From Dipteris shenzhenensis (taxonomy: Eukaryota > Polypodiophyta > Polypodiopsida > Gleicheniales): a DNA stretch of 64,000 nt. Below the pieces are notes generated by a model. It made no database searches. It worked only from the letters and a program-made list of their open reading frames with translations, and was not told the DNA's origin. The DNA lies in the NCBI GenBank assembly GCA_047967505.1, contig CM106538.1; one strand, given 5' to 3'. This document shows positions 33,235 to 44,227 of the stretch, in pieces (the stretch's first letter is position 1; each line of letters opens with the position of its first letter). The translations under genes were made by a program, and so were the position numbers.

Positions 33235-34010
33235 ATTTAATCATTTGATTAATATCCTTAAGAAAGTATTTGGCTACTTGAATCTTCTCTTGTTCGAGTC
33301 CCACCACAATTGGGGCTCTAGTTTGAAATCCATACATTATCATGAATGGACTAAAACCTGTAGCTAAATGCTTGGCACTATTATATGCAAATTCTAATAT
33401 GGGCAAACCATGTTCCCAATTAGTTTGCCATTTACTTACATATGCTCATCCTTAATGACCTGATTGACCCTTTTTTGAAAGTCACTCTGTGGATGATCTG
33501 TGGTGCTCATATTAAACATAGTGTCCAACCTACACACAACCATGCAAAAAATGTTGCTAAATTTGCTATCTCGATCAATAACAATACTGGTTGGTCACCC
33601 ATACAATCTATAGATATATTGCTCTACAAATGGATTTGATAGTTCTAGAGTTTTAACTTCTTCATTGGTTGGAATAAGGTGAGCCATCTTGGTCAATAGA
33701 TCCACAACTACCCACATAGAGTCGTGCCACCTCTGTGTCCTAGGTAATCCAACAATAAAGTACATGGAGATACTTTTCCATTTTCTAGATGGAATCTCCA
33801 ATAGATGTAGGAGACCTCCTACCTTAAGGCGTTCAACCTTATTGACTTAGCATTTTCGGCACTTCAATAGATAGTCTTGGATGTCCTTATCTATTCTAAG
33901 CTATAATAATTGTCGTACAGTAAAAGAAAAATGGTTGTAGCTACAAAAATGGTTCTAGATTCGGGCATAAACATTTAACAACATGTTGGAGAAAGATGCC
34001 TTGCGATGTT
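33235..34010 (-). pseudogene. gypsy integrase zinc-finger and catalytic core
   Basis: On the minus strand, from about 33960: RIDKDIQDYLLKCRKC (end of the HHCC zinc finger), LEIPSRKWKSISMYFIVGLP, then DSMWVVVDLLTKMAHLIP with the first catalytic Asp. Next come VIDRDSKFSNIF with the second and HPQSDFQKRVNQ, where the expected catalytic Glu position (QTERVNQ in the family) is Lys. Stops at about 33870 and 33594 and frame changes confirm decay. The last codons before 33235 join in frame to those after 32888 if the solo LTR and one TSD copy are removed. Confidence 0.85.
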
Positions 34011-34940
34011 CATAATCACATATAATTAAACAATTTCATGGACTTGCCATCTAGCATGTTGCATCTTCAAGATTTTATCAAATCTAAGGCAAATGTCTCG
34101 TTATGGAAGATCAATTGTTGCTATGGAACAAATAGCTAAACTTAGAATAAAGTCACATGTTGTAGGTTGAAAAAAATAGCCACCAAATCTCTAATATATG
34201 GACAACCAACCATAAACAACCCCCAAAACTTAGCACTCATACTAATCTGTAGCATATGGACAACCAACCATAAAGCCATGATAGCTAAAAATGCACAAAC
34301 TATGACTCCTATAGATGGAAAAATAGGGGGAATCCAACAGTAGATGGATTTGATCTCAGTCAAGCTCCAAGAACTGTAACCAATAAAAGATGAACAACAT
34401 CGCCCAAAATGAGAGAGTTCCTCCACGATTCCAATTTGATACTTAGTGAGAAGGCCAAGTTGAACAAAGCTATCAGTGGTGAGATTGCATGATTTCCAAG
34501 CTCTAATACCAATTTTACATCCAAAATAGACTAAGAGGGCTTTTTGCTTATGATCCACCCAACTGCAATTCTTAGTGTTCCCCTACTTCATATGATGATG
34601 TACCTAAATGTTCAGTCAAGCTCCCTCTCTCTCTCTCTAGTTCTTTCCATGTGGAACCCTCTCCTTAGAATCTACGTCCAAGCCCAGTTAATGCCATGTG
34701 GACCTCTTAGATGCCAAGTGTCCTTCCAAAGGACCTTAATCTTTTACCCCTCTCTAATGCTAGGCTTACAGATTCCTAGGAATTGACTCAGGTCTACTGT
34801 TGCAATATAGCGACAATATAGTAACCGACATCTTCGTGAAAACAACTCTATTTTCTGAGAACCCACACCTGAGATAAAATTAGGCCCCTCATCACCTGCC
34901 AAGTAGCATATAGCTCATAATTCATGCCATTTTTGTCACC

Positions 34941-35425
34941 TTATAAGGCTACCTTCCATCTAACGTTAAAATGAACTTGCACTATAGAAAAGCTTCTAAC
35001 AACCCCTCTCCAAAAAGCACGGACAATCAAGCATTCCCAAAGTAAATGGTAATAAGTCTTCCTATTTATTCTGCATAACGAACATAGAGGAGACACCCTT
35101 GGGTTCCACTTTGAGATCCTACCTCTAACTGGTAACTTCCCCACCAAAACTCTCCATAATATCAAGTTTATTTTATAGGAGGGGGTGGCCTTCCAAATCC
35201 TTTGATGTCTCATAACCCAAATATCTGTCATGTCCAAGGGAGCCATTGTTTTCCATTGATCCCTTGCAATCACAGCCACATTCACTGGAGCCTCCTCATT
35301 GAAGTCCTTGAGGCTCAGTTTTGAATAAGTCTTACCCATTTTCCATAGAAAACCCTTAAAAGAGTTGCTATTCTTGAAGTTGGGACTAGTCAGCCACTCC
35401 TCTCTAATTCTCCCAATCAGTTATC
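34941..35425 (-). pseudogene. LINE (L1-like) ORF2 C-terminal zf-RVT domain
   Basis: The frame 35339-34941 has RIWKATPSYKINLILWRVLV, GKLPVRGRISKW and the zinc-binding pattern CSLCRINRKTYYHLLWEC, then RAFWRGVVR. This is the zf-RVT region found at the C-terminus of plant LINE reverse transcriptases (W-..P.K...F.W......L.T...L, CxxC...E...HL...C). The upstream frame adds REEWLTSPNFKNSNSFKGF. It is probably the 3' part of the LINE whose RT segment lies at 37350-37560. Confidence 0.75.
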
Positions 35426-37349
35426 AGATTATTGTAGTCTCAGCATTAAATAATGCAAAAGATGCTGCTAGCAACTAAACCAACCGTCGATTGATGAAAG
35501 AACATTAAATAATTCCTTTTCTTCTGTTCTTTTTAAGTGCTAGGTCAGATGCGTCGATGTAGAGGCAAATGTGTGTGAAGGAAGTGGTTTTGTCGGCGAG
35601 GCTCAAATGTGAGTGTAACTTGCACCAAAATGTGTGCGTGATGTGACGAGCGCGTAGAGCACGAAAAAAATGAGTGACTTTTTTTTTTGGAGCGCCCTTA
35701 AATTCTTCGTGGATCAAGAGATATGACTTGATCTAGGTGGAGGGGCAAAAGGAGTGCAAATGGTGCTCAATGATGATGTGTCACTGTGAGTCACATCCAG
35801 TGATGATGTGGCATTGTGCCTAGCAAGAGGTGTGCCAGTGGAGCCCTGTGCTGAGGTGGCAGGAGTGGTCACATGAAGTGACTGTGAAGCACTGTGTGTG
35901 CCTGCAGAGGTCAATGCTGACTGGACAGCTGAGGTGGCATTACTGAGGTGGCACTGCTGAGGTGGCACTATTGATGATGTTAGCAAGGTGACATGGCTGA
36001 TGACATGGCATTGATGACATGGATTATTGACGTGGTTGTCGATGATGATGTGGCAGTTGATGATGACATGGCTGCCATCGTGGCAGATGATGTGGACTGT
36101 TGACCTGGCAAGTTGAGCGAGGTGGTGATGTGGTAGATAAGATGATGTGGCACACAAGCCATGTGTCACTTTACAACTGATGACATGGTAGTTGTGGCTA
36201 AGGCTATCTACCACGTGTCGTTATGTCGCTTCACAGAATCTTTTGAAGATTTCGACAGAATCTATGAAGATTTTGTCTTCGTGTCCGTCGAGGTCGTCGT
36301 TGGAGATCGTGCGTTGTTGTGCATGGGCACTTTGCGGAGCCGTGCGCCTTGTTTTTGCAACTACTGGGTGTTGGTGGAGTAGCCCATGGGTTGTTGGAGC
36401 CTTGCACAACGCTGGAGAGTCAAGGAGCTCGTTGATGGCATGTGCTACTTGCTGGAGGCACAGGAGCTTAGAGCTACCTGAGCCAGCTAGTCGTAGGCGA
36501 GGCTTTTGGAGCAAAGAGTCGTTGTTGGGGAGCAGGTTAATGGAGCGCAGGTCAGTGGTGGAGCCTTAGCTTCGATGTGTGATGTTGCATTCGAAACAGT
36601 CTCAGAAGTTCATAGCTTTGGCTCTGCAGAGCAACCTGTGGCTCTGCTAGTCTTGCTTGCTGCTGTGACTAACCGTCGATAACTGAGGCTCACGTTGGTG
36701 ATGGCAACTCGTTGCTTAGGGATTGTTGTAGTGTATTGCTTGCTACGTTGAAGACTTGCGTGTAGGAGCCCGTGAGGCTATGGCTTGTGAAGTCACCCAT
36801 GAAGCTTGTGTTAGAGGCGCACTATTTGCTGGAGCAGGCCTGTTGGCTCTGGTAGGCTTGAAGGCCTTGGAGGTCGTGCATTCAGTGGAGGTCCAAGGCT
36901 GTTGAAATTGTTGGCTGTGGAGAGCCAGGAATCTGAGTCGGTGGGCTGAGCCTTTGGAGCTGGCCTTGTGTGGGAGCTTTGGTCATTGAGGGAGCTTTGG
37001 CTATGACAATCGACGTCCGTGTTCTAAGATACAAAGCCCGTATGGCTGTCAATTAAAGGAGAAGTCATAGATGCTTGAGCCATCTATGCTTGTGCCGCCA
37101 TTAGAGCCATGATGCTGAAGCCTTAGCTTTGGAGTGCAGATTCTAGAAACCTTTAGTCTCCCTCTCCCTCAAAGCTCACTAAAAACTCAGTCTCTCCCTA
37201 TCTTTCTCACAAGCACAATGGATGGAAAATCTCTCTCTCTCTCACAATGGAAGTCCTCACAAAGAATGAATGGAATGAATAACTCTCGAAGGAGGACTGA
37301 GCATTACATTCCATCACCCTTGCCTTATCGACCTTTGCAAAGAAAAAGA
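35426..37349. other. probable insertion splitting the LINE; dispersed repeat and GATGATGTGGCA-rich tract
   Basis: 35470-35570 resembles 640-790 of this window. From 35720 to 36190 the phrases GATGATGTGGCA, GATGACATGG and GAGGTGGCA are heavily reiterated. From 36190 to 37130 the DNA is G-rich on the plus strand, with many GTTGGAG, GCTTTGG and GGAGCC phrases but no recognisable protein. It separates LINE RT (37350-37560) from LINE zf-RVT (34941-35425). Short overlapping frames here show no known domain. Confidence 0.45.
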
Positions 37350-37560
37350 CTAAAAATGGTACCCATCAACTGAGATTATTGACTGCGCATTTATACATAG
37401 CATCTTAGTAGGCCTACAAAAATCGACTCTAAAACCAAGGGCTTCCATTGTTTTCAACACAAGGTCCCAAGTGACCCTATCATAGGCCTTTTCTAGGTCC
37501 AAATTAAGCATCAAGATCCTCTCGTTCTGCATTACTACATAGTCCATGGCCAATAGAGAA
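37350..37560 (-). pseudogene. LINE reverse transcriptase fragment
   Basis: The minus-strand frame reads AMDYVVMQNERILMLNLDLE, then KAYDRVTWDLVLKTMEALGF and SIISVDGYHF. The core LDLEKAYDRVxW matches the RT motif with the first catalytic Asp of plant L1-type LINEs (IDFEKAYDRVEWDFL...LGF). Only about 67 residues remain. Orientation and position fit the LINE tail at 34941-35425. Confidence 0.8.
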
Positions 37561-40500
37561 TTGAAAAGTCAATAGAGGCTAGAATATGTGTGTGGTATGC
37601 ATTTAATATTGTGCTACATATATTAAGACATAACAACAATGTTATTGTTTTTTCTCTTGAAGTTCAAATATCTTTCTTGAAGTATTCATGAGAAAGATAC
37701 ATCATCATTATTTGTGGAAATCTAAGCATTTATTTCATTAATAAAATATTGTTTATGAGTCAACAATATATCATCTCTTTAAAAAATTGAATGGATGATA
37801 TCTCAAAAGGGAGGGACTCAATCGCATACAATAAACTACATGAAGGACTAAAAATTTGACATTGAGAAAAAAATTTCATTATTGGAATTAAAAAACCAAA
37901 ATAAACTCCACTCAAACAACCTTGACCAAAAAGAACAAAATATAAGAGCTCTTTTTTAGTTTTAGACAATAAAAGGAATCTTAAGAAAGGACCTTGCAAG
38001 CTAGTCTCAACAATAAGGAACTCACTAAAGTGAAACAATGATTTTTTAAGCAATGTCAATTGGTCACACCATCAAACTGTAAAGGTGACAGTTACAATTT
38101 GAGATTCATTCTATCTCCTTTATTTTACTTAATCAAAGATGCTATAATATCTATTGCCTTGATTATGTCTACAAAGACTAATGTTATATCAAATAGAGCA
38201 TTTATGATTGATGCTACTTGAAGGATTCTTTTCTCTTATCTTTCCTTTGGGGATCAAAATATTGTTTAGAAAAGGAGAATAATATATATAGAAACACAAA
38301 TTCATTGATTAAAGTGAATGAGACTAGAAATAAAATGTACGGTCACATCATCAAATTTATCATCAATCACCATGATGGAATCCTAAAAACCATCTTGCTA
38401 AGGCACAAATTCTATACGTGTATAACCATGAACTTATCATAACCCTAGAAATGTGAAAGCCATATACAATGGGCTTAGTCCCATACAATGGTGCATGCTA
38501 GTCCATATAAGGCCTAATGCATGAACAAAGTGCTCACGTTGGATCCATTTTATGGGGTTGAGAGTCCTCGGGTGGCTAGAATGGTGTGATTGGGCACTCA
38601 CACTACTTTACCCTTGACACAAGGCCATGTGGCATGTATGGTTCATTGGCATGATATTAAAGTATCATGGATTTAGTTGTGCATGCATGTGGCTTGTGGG
38701 TGGTGATGCATCATCCATGTGGTAGAAGAATAGAACAACAACCTTGAGATGTGTCAATTTCAGGTGTGATGCACTTGATAGTATAGACATGTACAAATGT
38801 ATCACATACGTCTAGTAACAATGAGCAATACTTGTAGGATGCTCAAAGGAGATTCAGACACTTAGAATAACAATAGCTTGTATGGAGGATATCCATGATG
38901 CTAGCTAGCTACATTGCACCATGTGAAAAGCAAAAGACATGCATAACATTAGGGCTTGAATAATCATGGGATTAGTTCTAAAAAATTTGGCATGTGGCAT
39001 GCAACCACACAATTGATAGAATATGGCATGAGGATGATGCATTGTCATGTACACATGGTGGTAGTGATGGATCCATGTCCTCAACATGGATGAACAATAG
39101 TTGGTAGCTACCCACTTGAACCCTTCAAGAAAATTGTGGCTTGAGGAAGGGTGTTGGGATATTAGAAATATCTAAGACACATTGGCATGACATGTTTGCA
39201 AGGACTAATGAGTTTTCTCCCATATACAATGGCACATTCTGCATTGAAGGTCATATAAGTCTTAATGCATGAAGGCTTGAGGCTCTCACATGGATCCATT
39301 TTTGGGGTTGAGTGTCCTTGGTTGTCTAGGATTGTGTAAGTTGATCATTTGCACTACTTGACCCTTCATACATGGCACCATCTAGTTTGGCCAAGTCTAG
39401 TTTTTTTATAGAACCTTCCCCCAACAAGAGTTAACCTTTAATATCACTGTACTTTAAGTTTTTTCTTGACAAAAATATGTTGTTCTTGAATTAGATTGCT
39501 CCAGCCTCTCAAACTAGCATGTGTTTTTACAAGATATTTTATAAGAGACAAGTCAATTAAAATTATAAATGATTCTCATTTAGTATTTAGCATTTAATTA
39601 GAATACAAGATTTAACAAGCCAAAATGTGATATCTTTTCTCCAATACGATTTCATTATTGATAGTGCAAAATAATGCTACATCAAAATAGACTTTATAGA
39701 GTCAATTTTTTGAAATAGAGCATTATATGTCCATCCACAAATTTGGACATTTTATGAAAATGAGACTCAATGAACCTATGCTTAAAATGAGGTCATACAT
39801 AAGAAACTTGACATTCTTGATATAGTACCATCTATCACATCTTTCTATAGCTCTTTAATTCCCACTCATCTACATCTTCCCTCGTATGGTAAGTGGAACA
39901 TCTTCTAAAATTGAGAACAAGAGAATAATGTGCAACAAAATTGTGAAAATATTTCAAAGATGGGGAACAAGAGAATAATGCACCACAAGAAAAATGATAT
40001 ATGTTTTTGAAGCTAAGGATGGCATGTGATGTTATTTGATGGGATACAATGAGGTCTAAAACAATTAAAATATCTGAACAATTGTTTAGAATAAGAGAAA
40101 TGGATTGGGCAAGTTCTTAAATGACAATTGCTTTTTACATTTTTTCAAATATCTTCCTTCAAAAGCATGTCCTTATAGAGTACCCATCCATCATATGGGC
40201 CCTTGTAGATCACTTACACTAACTATAACATATATGTACACATATGTACCAACTTCATATATTTTCATTCACTTTTGAGACAAATTGTATGGATTGAAAT
40301 TCATATATTTACATTCACCTGTGACACAAATTGTATCCTTCTTCCCAAGTCTCTCACAATGCAAACCAATGATGCAACTATTGACTACGCAATCAACAAA
40401 ACCCTCCTAATAATAAAACTTATCCAAAAGAGAGATTTTGGAACTATATGATTATGATACTCCCATCATCTTGGAAACTAAAACTATAATCCCCATCTTG

Positions 40501-43500
40501 CACAGTTCAAATGCATGAATCTATTCGTATCTACAACATCCATAAGTAAATTCAAAAATAATCTCAGGTTTCTTCTCTTTAATCCTTACAAGATGTTGCA
40601 CCATAATTCTCAATGAGCATAAAATTGAGACACCTACTATCCACATGACACCAACATGATGTGAATTGAAGGTGAAAACTATAGAAATTATAGTTTTGTG
40701 AACCTTAATGTGTTAATCAAATTGCACTTCACATACACACCAAGTAGCATGCCTCAAATCAAGTATTCGCAATAATACATAATTGCAAATAAATCAAAAT
40801 TGCCCACAACATTCAAATTAAATAAGGTTGCTAACATGGAGACAAATTTTTTGTTATCTTGCTAGTCCTTGAACAGCATGGCAACATGGTGAATAGTGAT
40901 CAATAGCACAAGAAAGAAAATGATTTTAAGACCTTAAACAGCATTGCTCAAATAGCTAACGACTAGCAAAAGCAATGTGAAAAAGAACCAAAGGATGCAA
41001 GGACCTTTTGACCTTGTCATTAGTGAGATAAGTAAAACCATCATTTGAATCAGCAACAATTCTGAATTTGTATTGTTGTGGCATGATTTTTTGCATTGGG
41101 AGATGATGTGTTTAAAGATATACAAGCATTCAATTAATTTGTTTCAAACATTTTTTATGACATGTCTTTGCATAAATCATAGGGGGTTACTTTTAAAGAT
41201 GTAACATAGCACATGCAAACATAAAGGGGATTTTTGAAATTGAGGTACTTGCAAATCTGATACATACAAGATAGGGTGAAATCCAAGGTGATTATCTATG
41301 CGATTCACCACAACTAAAATCAATGGTCTAAGATGTGCGACTGGGAGGGTAAAATTATGTAAAAACAAGTAAAAGCTCAAAGATATGAGTATTTTAAATA
41401 CATTCTTGCTTGCAAGTGCTATATGAGCTTTACATAGTGACACCCCTAATATAAATTGATAGTGTATCAACAAAACTGGAGTTCTATATTTCAATTTCTA
41501 AAAGCCAATGCAAGGCATGTGTGGACTACTTGTAGACATTGCCAAATAATGTGTAATTAAGAATAAACTAATGCCAAATGCCTCCTATTGATGTCCCATT
41601 TATAATTACTATATATAGTATAATTATCTATACAGCAATTTGGAGCAACTCTATAGAATATTATCATTTTTTAGCACACATTAAAGAAACAACTTTTTTA
41701 TTCTTCCAATAAAAGAAACCAAAACTAGATCAAACCACGCATAATAGCTATTGTGGAAACACTTGATGTGAACATACTAGTGCAAAGTAATAAAGCCTCA
41801 GTCCTTAGTTATAAACCTAAGTTCAAACTTGGATGAAAATTGACATCTTGCTGCATGCAGCATAGGCTCTAGGCTAGTCCCTCTTTAATATAGCCAGCAT
41901 GTTAATTGTTTTTTAGAAAAAATTTGGGTGAAATTTTGTATAGCTATGTACGTCTTATGCTACTTTTTGTACCGGTAGGCTAATGGTACCACTTCTTTTT
42001 TTCTTTTTCTTTTTTTGAATGGTACCACTTCTTAATAGTATTTATATTTATCAAACAATATAGAAAACATGTGTGACAAGCTCTTTTAGTTGCTTGTATT
42101 GAATAATAGATGACTCATTATCACACACTTTGAAAAGACTTATAGGATTGGTCTATTGTGAGAAGGTAAAGGGCACTTGTGGAGAATAATTTTGTACACG
42201 TGTAGTATTGAATTACACTTATCATCAATATAAAATTCATACACCCGTTGGAGAAATATGCCTTACTTACAAAGAGGGTTTCTTTAATTCCTCAAGTACC
42301 CCTGCACATGGGTACCTTTCCCCCAAAATTTCCCCACATATGGATACATCTTCCCTTGCAATGTTTAATGGAGTAATTGGGCAGAACTAGGTTCCATTAT
42401 TACTCTAAAATGTAGACGTGAGTTTTGGACTAGAAAATGCCATTGAAATTTGGGTTGCAAAAGGAACCAAAACAACAACTCTGCAAGATAGGTTTGAGTG
42501 GTTGTTAAGATTCTAAATTCATTGGTCGTTTTTGGTTTGAGAGTGCATTAATAAGGTGTCCAATTGTTGATGTCCCATAGAGGATGAGCTTGTTCATTCT
42601 GGACGAAGATGTACTCACTTGTGGATTGATGCTTTTTTGACAGAGTATATGAGCATTGGTCGATAGCATTCCAATACTCCACACTTCCAATGATAATTCT
42701 AGCTTTTGTTGAAAGCAAGTTCATATTTACATTTTGACTATTTTGCAGAGTGTCACTCTCTGGCAAAAGCGAATTAATAAAACAATGGCTAGTCCTTAAT
42801 AGGTGGGACCATGATCGAAGGCCATTGTTGGGAAAACAATAAAATGTTGGAGAAAATGACCACATCTCAAGTTAGATTTGGTAAAATGTTGCTTGCCACT
42901 TGCAATTGCGATATTTGATTCCCATCAAAGATCATTGTGGGCTTGCTTGGTGGTTTAGATGCTATGCCCACCTATGCCCATCCTACAATTCCTACCGTGT
43001 CAGTCCACCTTCCTATTATTCCAATAATCCAATGGTAGAATGTATACCTTACTTGAATAAATTTCATTTGTAGGTTGCAAACCTGATGTGACTACTCTAT
43101 TAAAAACCATGTAACATGTGTGAGCAAGCACACAATACGATACCTCAATATTTAAAATTTTATAATTTTTTGTATAATTGTTTTCTCTTCTTTCATATGT
43201 ACACATGTTGTAAGTTACATGTTGTAGAGAGTGACCATCTCGGTGCAAAAGAATCAATATGTTTTTTATTCACCAGTTTTGTTTTACTTTGCCACAAAAG
43301 CGACAAGGTACACGAGCCTGTAGGTTTTCAAATTTCTAACAAAAAAGTGATGTATGAACATGCAATGGGGTAACACCTTTTAGTATTATTGCGTAAGTCA
43401 TGAGTTGAGCATTGTACTATAGTTATCACCAAGTATGAGTAATGTGAGTTCATGTTGACTTTAAACGTGGTGTTTGTAGAGCGATTGAAAGCAAACTCAA

Positions 43501-43640
43501 GAGGGGATAGCTTGAAGAGGTATGCATGGGACAAAATATAATGTCGAAGGAAGGAAAATTATCGTTTGCTTTGAAGGAGGAAAATTTTTAAAATTAAAAA
43601 AACGACATATTTAACAGGCCCCCTAAAACAAAGGGTAAAG
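37561..43640. other. 6 kb of AT-rich non-coding DNA with small duplications
   Basis: No supported gene. Bases 38465-38640 and 39218-39400 are a diverged direct repeat (CCCATAYACAATGGYRCAT, GTCATATAAGKCYTAATGCA, GGATCCATTTTWTGGGGTTG, then ACTACTTKACCCTT). Bases 40250-40335 repeat CATATATTTWCATTCACYTK and GACACAAATTGTAT. GGTACCACTTCTT is duplicated at about 41978 and 42021. Confidence 0.5.
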
Positions 43641-43769
43641 CTGTGGTTAGTGATAACTTACGGCGGATATATATTCGGCCCTTTTTTTTTCTTTTAAGGG
43701 GAAGAAAAGTAAAGAGCAGCTGGCGGATGGATGACAGTTGGCACCGACGGGCAGCCGGTACGCTGACCA

Positions 43770-43930
43770 GTCAGCGTTGACAGGGGAATTGTACCCCACC
43801 ACGTGGCCAGGTCTTGCCACGTGGCAGGTGCAGTTGGAAGACGTGGGAGAAGTCAAAGGGGTCTCACGTCTGTACAGCCACAGTACAGGTGCGGGTGTGC
43901 CTACGTGGATGCTACCACGTAGGCAGACGC
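43770..43930 (+). promoter_or_regulatory. G-box/ABRE cluster and W-box cores upstream of the RIN4-like gene
   Basis: Two CACGTG G-boxes lie at 43800-43805 and 43818-43823, each flanked as CCACGTGGC. ACGTGG follows at about 43840. An 11-bp-arm inverted repeat at 43898-43908 and 43915-43925 (TGCCTACGTGG, 6-bp loop, CCACGTAGGCA) adds two more ACGT cores. TTGAC W-box cores occur at about 43775-43780 (plus) and about 43852 (minus). bZIP/bHLH factors bind G-boxes/ABREs and WRKY factors bind W-boxes. The link to stress or ABA control of this gene is an inference from position. Confidence 0.7.
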
Positions 43931-44058
43931 CCCTTTATCGTCTTCATCTCACTGTGTATATCAAAAGGCGTGTAAAGCTTTCGGGCCGCCATAGCCAAGC
44001 TCAAGATCTCCTCCGCCATAGCCAACCTCCCTTGTCTTACACCCCTTGAATCGACCCT

Positions 44059-44066
44059 TATTTAAG
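44059..44066 (+). promoter_or_regulatory. candidate TATA box of the RIN4-like gene
   Basis: TATTTAAG lies 169 bases upstream of the proposed start codon. A CTTCACTGCC transcription-start-like context follows about 30 bases downstream. An alternative is GTATATCAAAAG at about 43955. Between 44090 and 44227 the leader is pyrimidine-rich near the ATG (TCTCTCTCTTCCC), as is common in plant 5' UTRs. Confidence 0.45.
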
Positions 44067-44227
44067 CAGATTTTCTGAACCCAGACAACTTCACTGCCGC
44101 ACGTCGCTTGAGAGAGACGGCGATCAGCTCGCCTTAGCTCAGAAATCCAAGCATTATCTGTGAAACCCATCGTTCTTATCTCTCTCTCTTCCCTTGTCTT
44201 CTTGGATTTCTCTCCTATCCGACCTCC

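Larger units (their letters stand above)
32004..34803 (-). mobile_element. deleted Ty3/gypsy element, minus orientation, with candidate LTRs
   Basis: Bases 32004-32303 and 34514-34803 are a direct repeat of about 290 bp. Shared words include TCCAAAAYAGACTAA, ATGATCCACCCAA-like, TCTAGTTCTTTCCATGTGG, TGCCATGTGGACCT, CCTTCCAAAGGACCTT and TCTCTAATGCTAGGC. Next to the right copy, at 34497-34511, the minus strand reads TTGGTATTAGAGCTTGG, a PBS-like sequence, so I interpret the two copies as LTRs. Between them is minus-strand gypsy integrase only; gag, protease and RT are gone. A solo copia LTR is inserted at 32889-33234. Confidence 0.6.

Noticed and set aside
34142-34558. 138-residue minus-strand frame
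   Set aside because: It spans the candidate LTR/PBS boundary and contains a short local duplication; no gag-like motif seen.
42548-42865. 105-residue minus-strand frame
   Set aside because: No recognisable motif and AT-rich composition; chance frame is likely.
43738-44049. 103-residue frame upstream of the RIN4-like gene
   Set aside because: It lies in the promoter-like G-box region, overlaps a frame on the other strand and has no known domain.
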